From Pantoea sp. RIT-PI-b (GTDB lineage: Bacteria > Pseudomonadota > Gammaproteobacteria > Enterobacterales > Enterobacteriaceae), in assembly GCF_001187905.1 (NCBI RefSeq), contig NZ_LGIS01000020.1, positions 62,001-126,000 of the forward strand: 64,000 nt of DNA, in the 5' to 3' direction. This document shows, piece after piece, positions 58,335 to 64,000 of this stretch (positions within the stretch are counted from its first letter, which is position 1; the number at the start of each line of letters is the position of its first letter). Position numbers and translations under genes: made by a program. The notes below the pieces were generated by a model that saw only the letters and a program-made list of their open reading frames with translations, made no database searches and had not been told where the DNA came from.

Positions 58335-58898
58335 GTGACGCAGACCAACTTTCCTATGGAACTGGATGATTTAAAACAAGACTTGACTCATTTTGAGCAC
58401 TCTTTGCAAGATTTTGCAGAACGCTTAGGTATTCGGTTGGCTGAACATGAGGCCGATCACGTTGCGGTGCGCTGCCATCAAATCGCCACGGCGGAGCGCT
58501 GGAAAGCGGGATTTTTGCAAATTGGGAGCCAATTCTCTGAAGCGATCATCAATGGACGCCCAATCTGCCTGTTTAAACTGCATCAGCCCTTGCAACTGGC
58601 GGGATGGCAAGTCGATGTGATTGAGCTGCCGTGGCCGGGGGAGAAACGTTATCGCCACGAAGGTTGGGAGCATGTGGAGATTGTGTTGCGCGGCGAACCG
58701 GAAACGCTTGGCATGCGCGCGATGGCACTGCTGTCAGATGACGCTTTGACACAGCCTGGTATCTCTTTCAAAACCAGTGCACCAAAAGGGGAGAATGAGC
58801 GGTTGCCCAATCCGACGCTGGCGGTGACGGATGGGCAAACCACGATAAAATTCCATCCGTGGCGACTGGAAGAGATCGTCGCCAGCGAACAAGCTTAA
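58335..58898 (+). CDS. yecM: VOC-fold protein YecM
   Basis: GTG at 58335 (AGAGGTAAAAGC upstream), 187 residues, matching E. coli YecM at INGRPICLFKLHQPL, ELPWPGEKRYRHEGWEHVEIVL and PTLAVTDGQTTIKFHPW. Predicted metal-binding protein of the glyoxalase/dioxygenase-like fold (histidines in ADHVAVRCH and EGWEHVE). Function unknown. Its 3' end overlaps the convergent aminotransferase gene by 4 bases. Confidence 0.93.
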   Translation: MTQTNFPMELDDLKQDLTHFEHSLQDFAERLGIRLAEHEADHVAVRCHQIATAERWKAGFLQIGSQFSEAIINGRPICLFKLHQPLQLAGWQVDVIELPWPGEKRYRHEGWEHVEIVLRGEPETLGMRAMALLSDDALTQPGISFKTSAPKGENERLPNPTLAVTDGQTTIKFHPWRLEEIVASEQA

Positions 58899-60034
58899 CG
58901 CTGCGCGGCGACCGCGCGTTGCAAGCGCGTGACCGCTTGCTCTAACGTGTCGCGCGTACAGCCAAAGTTGAAGCGTACGAAATGATCGTCACCAAAATCA
59001 TGGCCAGGCGAAAAGCCAAGTCCGTGCTGTTCAAAGTAGAGCGCGGGGCTGGCGACCGCTAACTGGCTGGCATCTATCCAGCCAAGATAAGTTGCTTCAG
59101 GCGCCGCCATTCGCAGCTCCGGCAGGGCATTTACCTGCGCGACCAGAAAGTCACGGTTGGCGCGCAGATAATCCAGCTGCGCCGTTAGCCAGGCTTCGCC
59201 ATCACGCCACGCCGCTTCCGCCGCCACTAACGCCAGAATATCAACGCCTGGCACGATACCTTCACGTACGCGTTTGAAGCGCTGGCGTAATTCCGCATTG
59301 GGTATAATCGCCATCGAGGCGCCTAATCCAGCAATATTGAAGGTTTTCGAAGGAGATAGCAGCGTAATGCTGCGCTGCGCGGCATCTTCACTCAAGGCGG
59401 CAAAGGGAATGTGCTGTACTTCCGGGGATAACAGCAGATCGCAATGGATCTCATCAGAGCAGACGATCAAATCATGTTGCTGCGCAAAGGCCAGCTGGGC
59501 TTCCAGCTCCTCACGGCGATAAACCGTACCACCGGGATTTTGCGGATTACACAACATCAGCAGGCGCTCATTGCCCTGCATCTCCGGAGCGTTGAGATCC
59601 ATTACCCAGCGGCCGTCCTGTAAACGCAGCGGCAGGTTCACCTGCGCGCGATCGGCTAATTTTGCCGCGCCGCGAAACGGTGGATAGATTGGCGTGGGTG
59701 CCACCGTCGCTTCGCCTGACTCTGTGAATGCGCGGACCGAAAGATTCAAACCGCACACTACGCCAGGCAATAACACAATCCATTCCGGCTGAATATGCCA
59801 GTTGTAGCGCTGCGCTAATCGGGAAAGGGTGATATCAATCAAGCCGGTTGGTGTTGCGCCATAGCCAAAAACACCGTGTTCGGCGCGCTTTTTTATGGCC
59901 TCAATCACGCACGGCGGTGAACGAAAATCGCTGTCCGCCACCCAGAGCGGCAGCACATCACGATCGCCATATTTGTGCCATTTCAAACTATCGCTGTGAC
60001 GACGGTCTATCCATTGATTAAAATCGAATGCCAT
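58895..60034 (-). CDS. PatB/MalY-type PLP enzyme (cystathionine beta-lyase-like)
   Basis: 379 residues from the ATG at 60034. Class I/II aminotransferase fold of the MalY/PatB branch: LPLWVADSDFRSPPCVIEA at the start, NPQNPGGTVY, CSDEIHCDLLL and the PLP lysine in SPSKTFNIAGLG. These enzymes mostly catalyse beta C-S lyase reactions, with MalY also a regulator of maltose genes; no mal genes are nearby. Divergent from cutC. E. coli has no equivalent between yecM and cutC. Confidence 0.88.
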   Translation of the reverse strand: MAFDFNQWIDRRHSDSLKWHKYGDRDVLPLWVADSDFRSPPCVIEAIKKRAEHGVFGYGATPTGLIDITLSRLAQRYNWHIQPEWIVLLPGVVCGLNLSVRAFTESGEATVAPTPIYPPFRGAAKLADRAQVNLPLRLQDGRWVMDLNAPEMQGNERLLMLCNPQNPGGTVYRREELEAQLAFAQQHDLIVCSDEIHCDLLLSPEVQHIPFAALSEDAAQRSITLLSPSKTFNIAGLGASMAIIPNAELRQRFKRVREGIVPGVDILALVAAEAAWRDGEAWLTAQLDYLRANRDFLVAQVNALPELRMAAPEATYLGWIDASQLAVASPALYFEQHGLGFSPGHDFGDDHFVRFNFGCTRDTLEQAVTRLQRAVAAQR

Positions 60035-60119
60035 TGTGCGAGTTCCACGTAAACTATCCAATTGAGCAGACTAACTGAAGCATTCCTCCCGAGCCAGAAG
60101 TCATGAAAAGGAGCAGGGT

Positions 60120-60872
60120 ATGACGAAACTGGAAATTTGTTGCTACGGCATCGACTGTGCAATGACTGCGCAGCTGTCCGGTGCCGATCGCGTGGAGCTG
60201 TGCAGCGCACCGCGCGAAGGTGGGTTGACGCCTTCAGCTGGCGTGCTGGAAGCCGCACGACGTGAAATTTCGATCCCGGTACATCCTATCGTCCGTCCGC
60301 GCGGCGGCGATTTTTGTTACACCCACCATGAATTTGAATCGATGAAATCCGACGTTGCGCTGATGCGTGAACTGGGTTTTCCTGGGCTGGTCATCGGCAT
60401 GCTGGATGAAGATGCGCATGTTGATATCACCCGTATGCAGCAAATTATGAAGCTGTGTGATGGCATGGCCGTCACTTTCCATCGCGCCTTTGATTTGTGC
60501 CACAGCCCCAAACGTTCGTTAGAGGTGCTGGCTGATTTAGGCATCGCGCGTATTCTCACTTCCGGACAGCAACAGAGTGCCGAAGCAGGAATTGCATTAT
60601 TACGGGAACTAAATGAACACAGCACGGGTCCGATTATTATGGCGGGTGCGGGCGTACGTTTGAGCAATATCCAGAAGTTCATTGACAGTGGATTGCAGGA
60701 AGTTCACAGCTCCGCCAGCCGATTAGTCGCTTCGCCGATGCGCTACCGTAAAGCCGGTGTTTCTATGTGCTCCGAAGCGGAAACCGATGAATTCAGTCGC
60801 TACTGTGTTGATGGTGATGTCGTTGAAGCCATGAAAAGCATGACGCAGTTGACCACCGTCCGGGTAGCCTGA
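60120..60872 (+). CDS. cutC: CutC-family protein
   Basis: 250 residues forming a TIM barrel: starting [20 protein letters not shown], with [28 protein letters not shown] and LTSGQQQSA. Long described as a copper-homeostasis protein; in E. coli that phenotype is due largely to the sRNA MicL made from the cutC 3' region. The same arrangement appears here. Confidence 0.95.
   Translation: MTKLEICCYGIDCAMTAQLSGADRVELCSAPREGGLTPSAGVLEAARREISIPVHPIVRPRGGDFCYTHHEFESMKSDVALMRELGFPGLVIGMLDEDAHVDITRMQQIMKLCDGMAVTFHRAFDLCHSPKRSLEVLADLGIARILTSGQQQSAEAGIALLRELNEHSTGPIIMAGAGVRLSNIQKFIDSGLQEVHSSASRLVASPMRYRKAGVSMCSEAETDEFSRYCVDGDVVEAMKSMTQLTTVRVA
60605..60633 (+). promoter_or_regulatory. Predicted sigma-E promoter inside cutC
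   Basis: GGAACTA (60605-60611), 17-base spacer, TCCGA (60629-60633). Close to the sigma-E pattern GGAACTT-N16/17-TCNNA. It would start a transcript near 60639 that runs into the cutC terminator. Confidence 0.6.
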
Positions 60873-60963
60873 TTTCACGCCGATTTTGCCGCGCAGCACG
60901 CCAGTTCTAATGACGTGATGTTTGCAAGTACCAACCCCAGTTATTCTAACTGGGGTTCTTTTT
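60639..60963 (+). ncRNA. micL: Predicted sRNA MicL
   Basis: Predicted from the sigma-E-like promoter inside cutC and the cutC terminator; the resulting length is about 325 nt. In E. coli MicL is a sigma-E transcript of about 300 nt made from the same place, processed to an 80-nt 3' piece that represses lpp. Position, promoter type and length agree; I have not aligned the lpp-pairing region. Confidence 0.6.
60933..60963 (+). terminator. Rho-independent terminator of cutC/micL
   Basis: Perfect 10-bp stem AACCCCAGTT (60933-60942) / AACTGGGGTT (60948-60957), 5-base loop, then CTTTTTTG. Such a clean hairpin and U-tail also suits an Hfq-bound sRNA end. Confidence 0.92.
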
Positions 60964-60976
60964 GCCTGGCATCTTT

Positions 60977-61088
60977 ATACTTCAAGTTACAGATGCGTTG
61001 GCTGCGTGCGTTCGCTCTAGTCATTTACGGGTTAAGTTCCTAGGGATTTGCGCACTTGCCGCCTTGCTGTCGTTCGCATTATTTTGGC
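60977..61088. repeat. Enterobacterial intergenic palindromic repeat
   Basis: Starts ATACTTCAAGTTACAGATGC, continues GTTGGCTGCGTGCGTTCGCT, and ends CTTGCCGCCTTGCTG...ATTATTTTGG. This is the pattern of a roughly 110-base imperfect palindrome spread through Serratia, Yersinia, Erwinia and Pantoea genomes (recalled as CTTCAAGTTGCAG...CTGCAACTCGAATTATTT). The right end is degraded (GTCGTTCGCATTATTTT). Lies just after the cutC terminator. Confidence 0.65.
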
Positions 61089-61164
61089 GAAAGAGTTCAC
61101 GTCGGCATAGCGTATTCCAGCAAACGATGCTTTGATTACTTATGGCTTCGTACGGATAACCTTC

Positions 61165-62022
61165 ATGAAATCCTTCCCTTGTGCCGTTTTAGTGCTGCTT
61201 CTGCCTTACTGCGGCGTCGCGCTGGCGGTCAGCACTGCGTGTCCACCGATGAGCAAAAACATTACCAGCAGCAATAACTGGATCATGCTGGGTGGTGATG
61301 CCAAAGGCGCGGTACGTCAGGTGGTGGCGGGCGAATTCGGCAAAGATGTGAACTCGCAAAAGCGCGTGCTCGGCCAGTTTGATCAATGCGGCGACTTGAT
61401 GGTGGCCGATATCTCCTATGACAAAAATGAAGGCAACGTCATGCTGACCATGGAGCAGCATATTGCTCGCGTACAGCGCGGTTGGGTGGCAGAGTATGCT
61501 TATATGGTCAAAGTCATTAAGGCAGGGCAAGAGGAAGTGGTCGACAACCGGCAGGGCACCATTAGCTGGCAAATCGGACAGCATGGCAACATTGTTAGCT
61601 CGTCCGATAAATTCACCAGCATGGGCAAAGACGGCTTTACCGATACCACTTATCGCTACGACAAGCAGTTCCGAGTGGAGAAAAGCGTGGCTCGCGGCAG
61701 CGATACCATGACCAACGGCGAAAACAGCTGGCGCTGGAATCCGCAAGGATTGGTCACCTCATCCAGCAGCGCGCGCAGTAAAGATACTTACAGCTACGAT
61801 AACCAGTGGCGGGAACTGCGCCTGAATGGCACGTCGACCACCCCGGTTAGCACGTTGCGCTCGGTCGATGAGTGTCAACTGTGGGATGAAGTAGGCAACT
61901 GCACATTGAGTTATCTGCATGAAACTGAAGTGTTTGCTAAAGGCACCATTGAACGCCATCTCAGCTCAGCTTATAAATACCAATATTGGAATTCGCCAGA
62001 CGAATCAGCCACCCAGGATTAA
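61165..62022 (+). CDS. Exported protein of unknown function
   Basis: ATG at 61165 (GGATAACC upstream), 285 residues with a signal peptide (VLLLPYCGVALA). The middle contains aromatic beta motifs (TTYRYDKQFRVEKS, NSWRWNPQGLVTSS, DTYSYDNQWRELRL) spaced about 35 residues apart, resembling YD/RHS-type repeats though too few to be an RHS protein. Several cysteines (STACPP, DQCGDL, DECQLW, GNCTLS) may form disulfides. I do not recognise the family. Confidence 0.75.
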   Translation: MKSFPCAVLVLLLPYCGVALAVSTACPPMSKNITSSNNWIMLGGDAKGAVRQVVAGEFGKDVNSQKRVLGQFDQCGDLMVADISYDKNEGNVMLTMEQHIARVQRGWVAEYAYMVKVIKAGQEEVVDNRQGTISWQIGQHGNIVSSSDKFTSMGKDGFTDTTYRYDKQFRVEKSVARGSDTMTNGENSWRWNPQGLVTSSSSARSKDTYSYDNQWRELRLNGTSTTPVSTLRSVDECQLWDEVGNCTLSYLHETEVFAKGTIERHLSSAYKYQYWNSPDESATQD

Positions 62023-62055
62023 CGCCAAACGCACCGGAGTAAGAGAGAACATCGC

Positions 62056-62676
62056 ATGACACTTATCCTTTCATTCCTCTTCGCCATCACCATTCTTACG
62101 CTTACACCCGGCTTTGATACTGCACTAGTGCTTCGTTCCGCCGCCGCGCAAGGCTGGAGACGCGCCTCGGTAACGGCGCTGGGCGTCACGCTGGGTTGTC
62201 TGGTATGGGGCGTTGCGGTGGGACTGGGTTTGGGCGCGCTGCTGCTGGCCTCGGAAATGGCTTATAACCTGCTCAAATGGGTCGGCGCGGCTTATCTACT
62301 CTATCTCGGCGTCAAACTGTTAATCCATCCGCGCACACAGGCGGTAGAAGGCCAGCGCACCCAGAGCAAAGAACAACGTTATTTCGCCTGCTTCACGCGC
62401 GGTTTATTTGGCAACCTGTTAAATCCCAAAGTCGGTGTGTTCTACGTCACCTTCCTGCCACAGTTCATTCCAGCGGGCGCTTCGGTGCCGCTGTGGTGCA
62501 CGCTAATGGCGCTCACGCATATGCTGATTGGTTTGGTATGGAATGCGGTGCTGATTGGTAGCAGCCAGTACTTTGCCACGCATCTGCGTCGCCCGGCGGT
62601 GCTGAAAGTGATGGATCGCCTAACCGGCTGCGTCTTTATTGGTTTTGCCGCGAAGCTGGCGCTGTCGCGGCGTTAA
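62056..62676 (+). CDS. LysE/RhtB-family exporter
   Basis: 206 residues with about six membrane segments. TPGFDTALVLRSAAAQGWRRA is the family's N-terminal signature, where PGP is more usual than PGF, and GNLLNPKVGVFYVTFLPQF is the second. Exports amino acids or related small molecules. Follows the exported protein gene by 33 bases; convergent with cmoB. Confidence 0.87.
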   Translation: MTLILSFLFAITILTLTPGFDTALVLRSAAAQGWRRASVTALGVTLGCLVWGVAVGLGLGALLLASEMAYNLLKWVGAAYLLYLGVKLLIHPRTQAVEGQRTQSKEQRYFACFTRGLFGNLLNPKVGVFYVTFLPQFIPAGASVPLWCTLMALTHMLIGLVWNAVLIGSSQYFATHLRRPAVLKVMDRLTGCVFIGFAAKLALSRR

Positions 62677-62679
62677 GCA

Positions 62680-64000
<1,321 letters not shown>

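Noticed and set aside
60977..61088. Treating the palindrome as an insertion-sequence remnant
   Set aside because: No transposase fragment or target duplication; its sequence matches a known type of dispersed intergenic repeat.

Overview
The window is enterobacterial chromosome, most likely Erwiniaceae (a Pantoea or close Erwinia relative). Housekeeping genes match Enterobacterales proteins closely and keep familiar blocks: ychF-pth-ychH, prs-ispE-lolB / hemA-prfA-prmC-sirB2-sirB1-kdsA-chaA-(chaB)-chaC, flhBAE, argS, yecM, cutC and cmoB-cmoA. Accessory modules sit between these blocks. The species assignment is inference from gene content. I saw no tRNA, rRNA, CRISPR array, insertion sequence or prophage.

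Layout. 1-7.5 kb: an OmpR-type two-component system followed by exported enzymes (cupin, carboxymuconolactone-decarboxylase-like protein, Tat-type flavodoxin, alpha/beta hydrolase), then two aldo-keto reductases. A 27-bp palindrome-plus-repeat module lies upstream of both the regulator gene and the enzyme operon, so the system probably controls itself and the operon. 7.6-9.4 kb: small stress proteins (two AriR/YmgB-like candidates, a CsbD protein) and a TetR regulator. 9.4-14.6 kb: an uncharacterised catabolic cluster (MHS transporter, DUF4286-like protein, amidase, DUF2848 protein, divergent GntR regulator, cupin). 14.9-29.3 kb: core genes, with chaB broken by an internal deletion.

29.3-38.3 kb: an orphan part of a type VI secretion locus: Ser/Thr kinase, exported protein, PP2C phosphatase, FHA protein, TagF, a short TssM, TssL-OmpA and an SH3-like lipoprotein. 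No sheath, tube, baseplate, ClpV or VgrG genes are in the window. 38.3-42.8 kb: an 840-bp gap with a strong unexplained terminator, then flhB-flhA-flhE.

42.8-55.5 kb, inserted between flhE and argS (adjacent in E. coli): a three-subunit membrane FAD dehydrogenase with a GlcG/HbpS-like protein, then a complete gallate 4,5-cleavage gene set. GalT would import the substrate, GalA open the ring, GalD, GalB and GalC carry the product to pyruvate and oxaloacetate, and a LysR regulator with two DNA-binding domains control it. A type II dehydroquinase, a PDC-hydrolase-like enzyme and a DUF1932 dehydrogenase are built into the cluster.

56-64 kb: argS, a 40-residue membrane protein gene, yecM, a PatB/MalY-type enzyme, cutC (with signals for the sigma-E sRNA MicL at its 3' end), an intergenic palindromic repeat, an exported protein of unknown function, a LysE/RhtB exporter, cmoB and the 3' part of cmoA.
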